From Acidobacteriota bacterium (GTDB taxonomy: Bacteria > Acidobacteriota > Thermoanaerobaculia > Multivoradales > J023): a stretch of 64,000 bases of DNA. This document shows positions 16,510 through 25,171 of the stretch, piece after piece. How positions within the stretch are numbered: position 1 is the stretch's first letter; the number at the start of each line of letters is the position of its first letter. A model generated the notes under the pieces. It saw only the letters and a list, made by a program, of their open reading frames with translations. It had not been told where the DNA came from and did not search any database. Location of the stretch: contig JAJCXR010000045.1 of the NCBI GenBank assembly GCA_029263315.1, positions 186,001 to 250,000 of the forward strand. The letters run 5' to 3'. The translations under genes and the position numbers were made by a program.

Positions 16510-17460
16510 TTGAGTTTCTCCGGACATGCTTGGACCCTGTGGCAGGCCGTCGACCGTCGGCTCAGCCCATCGACACCCCTTGACTTCGAAGAAGCCTGGA
16601 GGCAGGCCATCGTCGATCCCCTGGCGGGGCCCCTCGAGCTCACCGGACGCCTCCGCCGTGTCCCCGAGGACCGTAGGCTTGTCGTCCTGGTGCACGGTTT
16701 AGGAGGCTGCTCTGAGAGCAGCTATCTGTTGCGTTTCGCCGCCTTCTTGGCGGCCCAAGGGGTGAGCTCCCTGCGCCTCAATCTGCGGGGCGCCGATCGC
16801 AGCGGCAAGGACTTCTACCACGCCGGTCTGAGCGACGATTTGGAGCAGGCCTTGGCCAGCCCGGACCTGCGACACTTCGACACCGTCTACACGGTGGGTT
16901 TTTCCCTCGGTGGTCATATCGTCCTGCGCCACGCCACCCACAACCGTGACCCGCGATTGCGCGCTGCCGCCGCCGTTTGCTCTCCCCTCGATCTGTCGGT
17001 GTCCGGTGCCGATCTCGACCGCCCCATGCACTGGCTCTACCGTCGCTACCTCTTCAGTGGCCTGCTCGACATGTATGCCGCCATGCAACCCGCCTACGAG
17101 CTGGCCCATTCGCTCGACGAGGTACGTCAGGTCAGCACCCTGCGACAGTGGGACAGCATGACCGTCGTGCCCCGTTTTGGCTTCGCCAGCGCCGACGACT
17201 ACTACCGCCGTGCTTCCGTCGGGCCGCTGCTGCCGCAGCTCGAGGTTCCGGCCTTGCTGCTGGCCAGCCGATGGGACCCCATGGTCTCGGCCCGTTCCAT
17301 CGACAACCCCTACGCGGAAGCAGCCGCCGATCAGCTACGGGTCGTATGGAGCCAACGGGGCGGGCACGTCTCCTTTCCACGCCATCTCGATGTCGGACTG
17401 GGTCCGCAGGCCGGGTTGGAAGCGCAGTTGTGGAGTTGGTTGCAAGAGCCTCAGGTGTGA
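16510..17460 (+). CDS. YheT-like alpha/beta hydrolase
   Basis: An alpha/beta-hydrolase of about 316 aa related to the YheT/ABHD1-3 family of putative lipases. The oxyanion motif LVHGLGGCSESSY, the nucleophile elbow VGFSLGGHIVLRH, a late SRWDPMV (acid) and GGHVSFP (His) give a complete triad. The frame is open to 16405, but TTG at 16510 has AAAGGA 7 nt upstream, and the encoded protein then begins just before a GHAWTLW segment that resembles the HLQT start of YheT. It is divergent from the acyltransferase, so a shared role in lipid turnover is plausible. It overlaps the convergent tfuA-like gene by 10 bp. Confidence 0.82.
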   Translation: MSFSGHAWTLWQAVDRRLSPSTPLDFEEAWRQAIVDPLAGPLELTGRLRRVPEDRRLVVLVHGLGGCSESSYLLRFAAFLAAQGVSSLRLNLRGADRSGKDFYHAGLSDDLEQALASPDLRHFDTVYTVGFSLGGHIVLRHATHNRDPRLRAAAAVCSPLDLSVSGADLDRPMHWLYRRYLFSGLLDMYAAMQPAYELAHSLDEVRQVSTLRQWDSMTVVPRFGFASADDYYRRASVGPLLPQLEVPALLLASRWDPMVSARSIDNPYAEAAADQLRVVWSQRGGHVSFPRHLDVGLGPQAGLEAQLWSWLQEPQV

Positions 17461-18938
17461 GCCGAAGCCGTCGACGGATCACAGGCCAGGAGCGCCCCCC
17501 GAGCCTCCGCGTAGCCGCTCACCGGCGGCCGCAAACGATCCGCCAGGAGCAGCGCTTCGAGGATTTCCCACAGGCCCTCGGCGAAGCCGTCGCCGAGCAG
17601 CAAACCGCGGCGCAGACCTTCGGCCTCCACCTCGTCAGCCTGGCAGCCCCAGAGCTTTGCCGTCTCCGCCGCCAGCTGTTGGCGCCCCACTTTGGCGCCC
17701 TTGGACCATTGGTTGAAACGACGTGCCAAGGGGAAGACCCGCTGCGCCAGCTCCAGGGCCGGCGGCAGCAGGGGAGTGAAGGCCAAGGTCCGCACCAACG
17801 CCCACGGGGGGAGTATGCGCTGCACATCGATGCTCGCCACGGGGTCCCCAGGGGCGTCCGGCAGGCCGCCGACGCCCAGGGCCTGGAGGGCGCAGGCTTG
17901 ATCGCCGAAATGGCCCAGGGCAAGCTGTTGCAAGGCCCCTTGCCTGGCTTCTTGCTCGACCTCGAGCTCGGGAAGCAGGGCGCAGGCTGTCGGCCATCGG
18001 CGGCACAGCTGCCGCTGTCGCAGGGCCACGGCACGCTCTGTCGCTTCGAGGCCGAGCTGTGTTGCCAACCAGGCGAGCAGGAACCTGGCGCGGCTTTGCC
18101 GAACCAACTCCCGGGCGTCAGGATGCAGGGCCAAGGCCAGGTAAAGGGCCCGATGCAAAGTCGATTCCGCCAGGGCTTGGTCAAGGGGGACGCTCAACCC
18201 CCAGAGGCGAAAGTAATCGAAGTACAGCGTTGTGGAGCGGCGCTGGCAAACGGCGACGCTGGGTTGCTTGCGTGCCCGGCGGGCGGCGTCGAGGGTGAGC
18301 ATGGCGTCTCGCCGCTTGAGGCTGCTGCGTCGCAGCATGGCGAGTAGGCGGTCGGCGGCGGCGGCGGGCAACAGCTCTGCGGCCAGCTCTCGCAGTCGCT
18401 CCGGGGTGCGTTGATCGAAGGACACCCCACGCAGGGCGGTGATCAAGGCCTCGGCGCTTGCGGCTTGTAAATGGCCTCGCCTGCCAAGCCGCTCCAGCCC
18501 ATGGCGTAGCTCCACCGAGGCGACGGTGACGGCCCGATAGTCGTCGTCGGCGCTGGCGTGCAACATGGCCACCTCGTCGTCGCCGTCCAGGGTGCCGTCG
18601 CGGTATGCTTCAAAAATTCGGCCGACCCCCCGCATGCCGAGGTCCGCCAGCTCGGCGGCCCGCAGGGCCCCCATGCTGGCGCCGCCGTACACCTGGACGC
18701 CGCTCTCGATGGCATACAGCAGCTCCTTGTGGGGAATCGAGGGCCGGGTGTAGTAATAGCCGTCGAGGATGACGATACCGTCGGGACGCTGGCATAGGGC
18801 ACACAGCACGTCGCCCCTTGCCACCGGCGGACGCACCTCGAAGCCCCGCAACAGGCGGCGGCGTCGCTGCGCTCGAAGGCCCGCCAAACACGGGCCGACG
18901 AAGACGATCACCTTGCCGTCCGGCGGATGGGTCGTCAT
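17451..18938 (-). CDS. tfuA: TfuA-like protein, partner of YcaO
   Basis: A 495-aa protein whose N-terminal 200 residues match the TfuA family: VIVFVGPCLAG, the ARGDV segment, IVILDGYYYTRPSIPHKELLYAIESGVQVYGG broken only by small changes, SMGALRAAELADLGMRGVGRIF, and DDEVAMLH. TfuA proteins assist YcaO enzymes in ATP-dependent backbone thioamidation or azoline formation. The C-terminal 290 residues are helical, Ala/Leu/Arg rich and have no match I recognise, which makes this longer than the usual 220-260 aa TfuA. It begins 21 bp after the ycaO stop and a GGAGG lies about 11 nt before the ATG. Confidence 0.85.
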   Translation of the reverse strand: MTTHPPDGKVIVFVGPCLAGLRAQRRRRLLRGFEVRPPVARGDVLCALCQRPDGIVILDGYYYTRPSIPHKELLYAIESGVQVYGGASMGALRAAELADLGMRGVGRIFEAYRDGTLDGDDEVAMLHASADDDYRAVTVASVELRHGLERLGRRGHLQAASAEALITALRGVSFDQRTPERLRELAAELLPAAAADRLLAMLRRSSLKRRDAMLTLDAARRARKQPSVAVCQRRSTTLYFDYFRLWGLSVPLDQALAESTLHRALYLALALHPDARELVRQSRARFLLAWLATQLGLEATERAVALRQRQLCRRWPTACALLPELEVEQEARQGALQQLALGHFGDQACALQALGVGGLPDAPGDPVASIDVQRILPPWALVRTLAFTPLLPPALELAQRVFPLARRFNQWSKGAKVGRQQLAAETAKLWGCQADEVEAEGLRRGLLLGDGFAEGLWEILEALLLADRLRPPVSGYAEARGALLACDPSTASAHT

Positions 18939-18959
18939 GACCCGTGCATCCTCCGAGGC

Positions 18960-20081
18960 TCAACCATAGTGCGCCTCCCGCCAACGGGGGGCGAAGGTCC
19001 GGACGACGGAGCCGGGCACCTGCGGCGAGCTCAGATCGATGACAAAGATTTCTTGGCGATGCACCTCGAGACAGCTGATCAGGCGCTCCACATCGTCGCT
19101 CAGGGAAGTGGTGGAGAGGTCCGGCAGCTGACTGAGACGCACCTGCGGCGTCGGTTGGTGGAAGTCGGCAAATCCCTCGGTGGCGCTTTTCCAGGCCCGG
19201 TTGGGCAGATCGTCCCGCGCCCCGGCAATATAGGTGAGGCGCGACTGGGCGGCTTCCGTCAAGGCCCGGCTGAGGGCGACGGCGGGGCAGAGGTGGCTGC
19301 CGGAGCCGTGCCAGGTCCAGGGGAGATCGTCGAAAATCAGGGCCGCCACCAGCACCGGGACACCCACCTCCCAGGTGGCGTCATAGAGCCGCAGCTTGCC
19401 GCCAGCGGCGCGGATTTGCCGCACTAGCCGCCGGCAATCCGGATCGTCGAGGGCGTCGGCGTCGAGGGGGCGTTTGCGTTGTGGGTGGTAGCGCACCGTC
19501 GCCAGACCATGGCGTTCAATGAGCTCATAGAGCCCGTGCAGCAAGGCCTCTTCATGGCAGTTGCCCGAGGCCAGGCCGTTGGAGGTCTGTTGAAACGGAC
19601 GCATCTGCCAGTTTTCGGTACCCACCAGGTCGAGCTCCAGCAGGGGACGCGGCAGCCAGCCCTCCACCTCGCCGTCGAGACTGGTGACGGCAAGCCATTC
19701 CATGGCCAGGCGTTGAAAGCTTCTGGCCTCACCACGCCATGGCAGATGGTGCAAGGCGGCGGGATTGTCCTGCCCCATGGCCTTGGCCGTGGCGCGGCGC
19801 ATGGGCAGATGCGACAGGTCCTCGGCTTGCCACAGCTCGATGGCTTCCATGACGGCGCTGGCCTTCGACGCCTCCACCGTCGTCCCTTTGCCCTGGGAGA
19901 CCGACAGGTTGCGGCTGGCCGGCCGGACCGCCTGAAAGACCGGAATGCCGACCCGATCGAGGTGGGTGATATCCGCCAAGCGGGTGATCCCGACCTGCGG
20001 AAAGCAGGCCTCGGCCCGACGCAACGTTTCCGCGGGCGGCAGGCTACGATGGGTACCCGAGAAGTAGGTCTTGTGGATCAA
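18960..20081 (-). CDS. YcaO-domain ATP-dependent cyclodehydratase/thioamidating enzyme
   Basis: A YcaO protein of about 373 aa. YcaO enzymes activate a peptide backbone amide with ATP to form azolines or, with TfuA, thioamides. Family motifs are clear: YFSGTHRSLPPAETLRR at the N-terminus, the nucleotide-binding SQGKGTTVEASKASAVMEAIELW (with Glu70, Glu79 and Glu82), NGLASGNCHEEALLHGLYELIERH, and the GSGSHLCPAVALSRALTEAAQSR block. The frame is open to 20207 but overlaps the upstream gene there. TTG at 20081 gives the natural family N-terminus, 26 bp after the upstream stop. The C-terminus (REAHYG) lacks the proline-rich tail of azoline-forming YcaOs, which fits a TfuA-dependent type. Confidence 0.88.
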   Translation of the reverse strand: MIHKTYFSGTHRSLPPAETLRRAEACFPQVGITRLADITHLDRVGIPVFQAVRPASRNLSVSQGKGTTVEASKASAVMEAIELWQAEDLSHLPMRRATAKAMGQDNPAALHHLPWRGEARSFQRLAMEWLAVTSLDGEVEGWLPRPLLELDLVGTENWQMRPFQQTSNGLASGNCHEEALLHGLYELIERHGLATVRYHPQRKRPLDADALDDPDCRRLVRQIRAAGGKLRLYDATWEVGVPVLVAALIFDDLPWTWHGSGSHLCPAVALSRALTEAAQSRLTYIAGARDDLPNRAWKSATEGFADFHQPTPQVRLSQLPDLSTTSLSDDVERLISCLEVHRQEIFVIDLSSPQVPGSVVRTFAPRWREAHYG

Positions 20082-20107
20082 GCCAGATCCCGAGGGAGAT
20101 GCAGGGC

Positions 20108-20743
20108 TCAGCCCTTGGCTGGCTCGGCGCCCGAAGAGTGGAAGACGTCGCTGGAGATGACGTTCAACTTCCAATTGCCGTACTGCTTGAAAAGCACGGC
20201 AAAGCACTTGCTCTGCAGCTGTTGGTTGGAATCTTCAGGGGCCTCGGCGCGATAGGTCACGGCGGCGATGAGAGGGCCCACTAGCCAAGGGGAATCCCGG
20301 GGCGTGACGGTCACCCGCGACTTGGGCATGTAAATATCGGCGTCGAAGAATTTCTGGAGCACCGACTTGACTTCCTGCTGCACGGAAGCGTGGGGAATGG
20401 CGTAGGTATCGTTGGGCAAGACGCAGTAGAAGGGGTCGGTGGTGATCGACTGGATGCCGGCGGTGAGCTTGTCGATCTCGTCCTGGCTCCCTTCGATGGA
20501 CTTGATTTCCACCCCCGCCGCCAGATTGTGGTACGTATCGATGGCTTGCCAAATGGCGGTGACATCGTCCTCGGCGAGCATCGATTTGGTTTCCGCCGAC
20601 TCGGCTTCCGAACCGGGTGTGAAGGCGGCCACCGCCATGAAGCCCCACGGTGCCACTTCGTCAGGCGCTTGAAGATCCAGGGAGGCGGCCAATTCGGCGA
20701 AGGCACTCTCCAGATCCTGATCCAACACTTCTTTTTCCAACAT
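20108..20743 (-). CDS. Unknown 211-aa protein upstream of ycaO/tfuA, NTF2-like C-terminus?
   Basis: I do not recognise the family. It is acidic, has no signal peptide and contains only two Cys. The N-terminal 55 residues (MLEKEVLDQDLESAFAELAA at the start) look like a helical leader or an adaptor. The C-terminal 90 residues (FFDADIYMPKSRVTVTP, then WLVGPLIAAVTYRAEAP, QSKCFAVLFKQYGNWKLNVI) alternate strands as in NTF2/SnoaL-like folds. TAGGAGT precedes the ATG. It is the first gene of the ycaO/tfuA cluster, so it may be the substrate, a docking or immunity protein, or an unrelated passenger. No short peptide gene is seen nearby, so this is the best candidate for the modified partner. Confidence 0.65.
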   Translation of the reverse strand: MLEKEVLDQDLESAFAELAASLDLQAPDEVAPWGFMAVAAFTPGSEAESAETKSMLAEDDVTAIWQAIDTYHNLAAGVEIKSIEGSQDEIDKLTAGIQSITTDPFYCVLPNDTYAIPHASVQQEVKSVLQKFFDADIYMPKSRVTVTPRDSPWLVGPLIAAVTYRAEAPEDSNQQLQSKCFAVLFKQYGNWKLNVISSDVFHSSGAEPAKG

Positions 20744-20860
20744 GATCTACTCCTATCCAATCCTCAGGCCTGATGAGGGTACGACGCAACTTGCAACCGG
20801 ATGAGGTGAAAGTTTAGCAGGCTGACGAGGGTCTGGCGACCAGCATTTGGGCTGCGGAGC

Positions 20861-23800
20861 TCAGAGCAGGAGCCCTTGGGCGGCCCGCAGGTCGGCGGTG
20901 TCGAATCCCTCCTCGAAGCGATCGTAGATCTGGCGCAGCTCTCGACGGACCGCGGTCGGATCGATGGCCAAGACCTCGGCGTGGCGGCAACGGGCCATGG
21001 CGGCCCGCAACTCGAGGGACAGGGCGCCTTGGCGCCGGGCGATGACCAGGGCATCCTGCAACCTCTGGCGGCCGCTGATGGGGTCCACCTCGGGCCCCAG
21101 GCAGTAGAGCTCGCCGAGCTGTCGATGCAGGTCGGCGAACCAAAAATCTTCCGGGCAACGCTCGAAGGTTTCGAGCAGCACCTGCCGGGCGGCCTGACGA
21201 TCGCCGCTGTGGGCCAAGGCGGTGGCTTGTAGGCTGCGGCTCAGCGGTAACGAGAACAGGGCGCCGGCCCCTTCGGCGGCTTCCAGGGCGCGGGCCATCA
21301 TGGCTAGGCCGCGGAGGTTGCCGGAGGACGCCTCGCCGACCGACGAGGTCTTGGCCGGGGCGCGGCGACATACGATAAATCCCAAAAGGCCCTGGGCCTG
21401 GGTGCTGAAGAGCTGAAAACCTCGCTCATTGGCCAGTTGTAGGGCTTCTTCGGCCCGTTCTTCGGCCGTCTCCAGCTCGCCGCGGTGCAGATGCAGCAAC
21501 GCCGAGTTGACCAGCACGCTCACCAAGCTGACCGGATGGCCGATACCGTGGGCGCGCCTCAGGCCCTCGTTGTCCCATCGCAGGGCGTCGTCGGGATGCC
21601 CGAGCAGCCATTGGGCGGTCGCCAAGTTGACACAGGCATTGACCCCCACCATAAAGAGGGGGGAGGCGTCGTCTTCCCCGGGACCTTCGGCGGCAAGGCG
21701 CAGGTGGTGCTCCGCCTGCTGCAGGTCACCGCGCCCAAAGGCGCTGAAACCGAGGGCATAGCTCACCTCCAGGCGATGGTCCACGTCCGGCTGGAGGGCG
21801 GCGAGGGACTCCAGGCGCTCCGCCAGCTCCCGGGCCTTTGTCAGCTCGCTGCGGGCGATGTGGAAGGTCCACAGTCCCCAGGTGAGCTGGAACAGCTGGG
21901 GTCGCTGACCCAGGCGCTCCACCAGGGTGTGGGACCGCCCGTAGACGGATTCCACGGCGAGGGACGAAAAGCCGTCCCGGCTACTGTAGAGGTGAGCCAG
22001 ACCGGCCAGCAGGTTGAGCTCCAGCAAGTCCCGCTCGGCGCCGACGGACAATTTCTTGGTCAGCGCCAGGCCACGGGTGAAGTGGCTCTCGGATTCGTCG
22101 AGGGCGGCCTGGGCGAGGGCCAGCATGCCGGCCTGCAACCAGCGTCCAATGGCCGGCTGGTGGGCCCCGGCGGCTTCCAGGTGATGGGCCAATACCTCCG
22201 GTTGCCGCTTGCCGATCTCGGGAAAGACATCCTCCAGGGCGCCGGCGACGGCCCCGTGGTACTGCGTCAGCTGGCGTTTCAGCAGGGAATCGTAGGCGGC
22301 GTCGCGCAGCAGGGCATGGCGGAACGAGTAGCGGGCCTGCTCGCCGAAACCTTGGCGCGCCAGGATGCCCGCCGAGGTGAGCCTGTGGAGCTGCCGGTCC
22401 AAGTCGTCGGCGGAAACTTCGGTCAAGGCGGCCAGCAAAGGACGGGAAAAGCTGCGACCCAGCACCGCCGCCAGCTGGGCGATCTCCTTGGCCGATCCGA
22501 GACGGTCGAGACGGGCCATCAACGACTCGTGCAAGGAGCCGGGAATGACCATCAACTGGTCGGCGTCGAGCTGTTGCGAGATGTCTTGTAGATCCTTCAG
22601 CTGATCGGAAGCCACCAGATGGCGGATCAGCTCTTCGGCGAAGAGGGGCACGCCATCGCTCCGTTTCACCAGCTGATGCACCAAGGCCCGGGGCAGGTGT
22701 TGACGCTCCGCCAGGCGACTGAGCAGCGCTTCGATATCGCTGTCCCGCAGTCGATCCAAGTGCAGTTGGGTGATGGGGACGACGGGGGACCACGGTGAGC
22801 GGAACTGGGGTCGGGCGGTGAGCAGCAGCAGCAAGGGGGCCTCGCTGGAGGTGTCCACCAGCATGCCGAGCAGCTCCAAGGTCGAGGGGTCGGCCCAGTG
22901 CAAATCCTCGACCACCAAGACCAGGGCTTGACGCTGGGCCCGGGCGAGCAGCAAGGAGCAGAGAATCTCCAGGGTTTCGCGGCGTTGTTTCTCGGCGCTC
23001 AACAGCCGGGGCGGATACTCGCCGTGGGGCGGCCAGCCGAGGAAGGCGCCGAGCACCGGCACACCGCTGGCCAACTCGAGATCGTGCTCTTCCAGCAGGG
23101 CGATCAGGGCCCCGTGATGGGGCGAGTCGCCGTCCAGGGCCAGCCATCGATTGAGCAAGGCACGCCACGGGGCGAGGGGTGAGCTCAGGGAGTACGCCGA
23201 GCACTGGGTGATTTGCCAGTTGGCGTGTTCCGTGCGCAACCGTAAATCGAGGGCTTGCACCAGACGGGACTTACCGATACCCGCCTCGCCGCTCAGCAAT
23301 ACCACCTGGCCATTGCCTTCCCTGGCCATTTGCCAACGGTCCACCAGCAGATCGAGGTCCCGTTCGCGACCCACCAGGGGGGTGTCGTCGAAATGGAACG
23401 TCGGCTCGTGCAGGGCGCGGGCTGAAATGACGGTGAAACACTCGTCGGCGGCGTCGTTTCCAGCCAGGGTCTCGAGGACAAAGGCGTCCCCCAGGCGGCG
23501 CCGTGTCTCGCTGCTCACCACCACCGCCGACGGCGCCGCCCGCAGTCGCAGTGACATCGTCCGGTCGAGGGTATTGCCGAGGGTCAGAGACGGCCCTTGT
23601 CCGGTGCGCCCCTGGACCCGGTCGTAGTTTGGGCCCTGATGTTGGGAGGGGCTGCTGGGCTGATGATGGGAGATTCCGGCGCCGGTGTGCAGGGCTTGCC
23701 GGGACGACCATTCCAGGTCCTGGGAGGTCAACAAGGCATCCAGGGCTTGTCGGATCTCCAAGGCGCAGTGAACGGCCCGACGGGCATCGTCACCGTGGGA

Positions 23801-25063
23801 GATCGGAAAACCGAAATAAGCCAGGAAACGAAGGTCCGAGGTTTCCGAGAAGTGTCCCTGAAACCCCTCGATGATCGGTTGCACGACGGCGTTGACTTGC
23901 GGCAGCAGCTCGAAGAGCAACTCCGGATCGAGCTCGTGGTCCGGGAGGTTTCGATGCACCAGGTCGCCGAATAGAACCGTCACCCAGCGACGTTCACCGG
24001 TGGCTAGCTGGCCCCGTGACAGGCGTCCGACGAGGGCGCTACCGCTGCTCCCCGACGCCACCTGGGGGGCGATGTCGACCCGCGGCGGGCGTTGCACCTG
24101 GGTGGCGTCAGCCTCGCGAGATGTCGCCTTGGGCATGTCGGAAGGGGCCAAGGTGATATCGCTCGAGGAGGTGGACACCGGACCCAGCATGCGCCGCAGG
24201 GTGTCGGCCACCCAAGCGGTGGAGGCGGGGCGATTCTCCGGCGCCTTGGCCAACAGTTGCTCGACCAGCGCGCCGATCTCCGGCGATAGGTCGGGCTGAT
24301 GCTGGCTCATCGGCGGCGGCTGATGATTGTGCAAGCGCATCAGGGTATCGAGGACGTTGCGGCCGATGAACGGGGAGACGCCGGTGAGCACCTCGTAGAT
24401 CAACACGCCGAAGGAGAACAGGTCGCTGCGCGAGTCGATGCTGTGGCCGGCGGCTTGCTCCGGGGACATGGCCCGGCTGGTGCCGATGACGGCACCGGTG
24501 TGGGTGAGGCTGCCCAGGGATCCTTCGCGGTCCGTGGCCAGCGGTCGGGCGATGCCGAAGTCGACGATCTTGGGTTGATCCTGTTCGTCGACGATGACGT
24601 TTTCCGTCTTCAAGTCCCGGTGGATGATGTCGTGGCGGTGGGCGAAGGTGAGGCCGGTGGCGATGCCGGTGAGGATCGGTAGGGCGCGAGCCCAGGGCAG
24701 CGGACCCTTGGCCAGCAACTCCCGCAGGCTTTGGCCGGAGACGAACTCCATGATGATGTGATCGATGTCGTCGAGGGTCAGTAGATCGTAGATCTGAGCC
24801 ACCGCCGAGTGGTTGATCTGGGCTGCTAGCCGAGCTTCGCGACGCAACCGGGCCTGAATTGTCGGATGGCTACCAAAGGCCTGGGGCAACAGGCGCTTGA
24901 TCGCCACCCGGCGCTCGAGGCGAGGGTCGTGGGCCAGGAAGACTTCGCCCATGCCACCGCTGCCCAAGCGCCTCAGGACGCGGTAGGGGCCAATCCACTG
25001 CGCGCCGGTGGTGTCGGAGTTGCTATCCGTGCTCGGATTTGGAGGTGCGTCTTGGTCTTCCAT
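20861..25063 (-). CDS. Ser/Thr protein kinase - pseudo-cyclase - AAA ATPase - TPR signalling protein
   Basis: A 1400-aa multidomain regulator. Residues 25-290 form a Hanks-type kinase with GSGGMGEV, Lys56 (AIKR), HRDLKTEN with Asp150, and DFG at 168-170. About residues 355-560 resemble a class III adenylate cyclase (RRWVTVLFGDLV, then GFPISHGDDARRAVHCALEI). However, the GDxVNxAxR catalytic stretch is replaced by GNTLDRTMSLRL, so it is probably inactive. A STAND/AAA module follows (VGRERDLDLLV, Walker A GEAGIGKSRL, Walker B LVLVVEDLHWAD). The last 500 residues are TPR-like helical repeats. Such kinases are frequent in Acidobacteriota and Myxococcota. The ligand sensed by the TPR part is unknown. 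There is no transmembrane segment. Confidence 0.9.
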   Translation of the reverse strand: MEDQDAPPNPSTDSNSDTTGAQWIGPYRVLRRLGSGGMGEVFLAHDPRLERRVAIKRLLPQAFGSHPTIQARLRREARLAAQINHSAVAQIYDLLTLDDIDHIIMEFVSGQSLRELLAKGPLPWARALPILTGIATGLTFAHRHDIIHRDLKTENVIVDEQDQPKIVDFGIARPLATDREGSLGSLTHTGAVIGTSRAMSPEQAAGHSIDSRSDLFSFGVLIYEVLTGVSPFIGRNVLDTLMRLHNHQPPPMSQHQPDLSPEIGALVEQLLAKAPENRPASTAWVADTLRRMLGPVSTSSSDITLAPSDMPKATSREADATQVQRPPRVDIAPQVASGSSGSALVGRLSRGQLATGERRWVTVLFGDLVHRNLPDHELDPELLFELLPQVNAVVQPIIEGFQGHFSETSDLRFLAYFGFPISHGDDARRAVHCALEIRQALDALLTSQDLEWSSRQALHTGAGISHHQPSSPSQHQGPNYDRVQGRTGQGPSLTLGNTLDRTMSLRLRAAPSAVVVSSETRRRLGDAFVLETLAGNDAADECFTVISARALHEPTFHFDDTPLVGRERDLDLLVDRWQMAREGNGQVVLLSGEAGIGKSRLVQALDLRLRTEHANWQITQCSAYSLSSPLAPWRALLNRWLALDGDSPHHGALIALLEEHDLELASGVPVLGAFLGWPPHGEYPPRLLSAEKQRRETLEILCSLLLARAQRQALVLVVEDLHWADPSTLELLGMLVDTSSEAPLLLLLTARPQFRSPWSPVVPITQLHLDRLRDSDIEALLSRLAERQHLPRALVHQLVKRSDGVPLFAEELIRHLVASDQLKDLQDISQQLDADQLMVIPGSLHESLMARLDRLGSAKEIAQLAAVLGRSFSRPLLAALTEVSADDLDRQLHRLTSAGILARQGFGEQARYSFRHALLRDAAYDSLLKRQLTQYHGAVAGALEDVFPEIGKRQPEVLAHHLEAAGAHQPAIGRWLQAGMLALAQAALDESESHFTRGLALTKKLSVGAERDLLELNLLAGLAHLYSSRDGFSSLAVESVYGRSHTLVERLGQRPQLFQLTWGLWTFHIARSELTKARELAERLESLAALQPDVDHRLEVSYALGFSAFGRGDLQQAEHHLRLAAEGPGEDDASPLFMVGVNACVNLATAQWLLGHPDDALRWDNEGLRRAHGIGHPVSLVSVLVNSALLHLHRGELETAEERAEEALQLANERGFQLFSTQAQGLLGFIVCRRAPAKTSSVGEASSGNLRGLAMMARALEAAEGAGALFSLPLSRSLQATALAHSGDRQAARQVLLETFERCPEDFWFADLHRQLGELYCLGPEVDPISGRQRLQDALVIARRQGALSLELRAAMARCRHAEVLAIDPTAVRRELRQIYDRFEEGFDTADLRAAQGLLL

Positions 25064-25171
25064 TTTCAGCCCATGGTCGCCCCCCGCGGAATCCTTGACG
25101 GCTCTGCAGGGCGGTGAGGAGCAGAGTATCCGAGGCGTTTCTAGATGGCAACGAGGGGGGCGGAACGAGTG

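Noticed and set aside
16977..18347. 456-codon + strand frame
   Set aside because: It crosses from the YheT-like gene into the antisense of the tfuA-like gene and has no coherent domain.
20744..20860. Possible short RiPP precursor gene next to ycaO
   Set aside because: The 117-bp gap holds no start codon with ribosome-binding site followed by a Cys/Ser/Thr-rich core in either strand.
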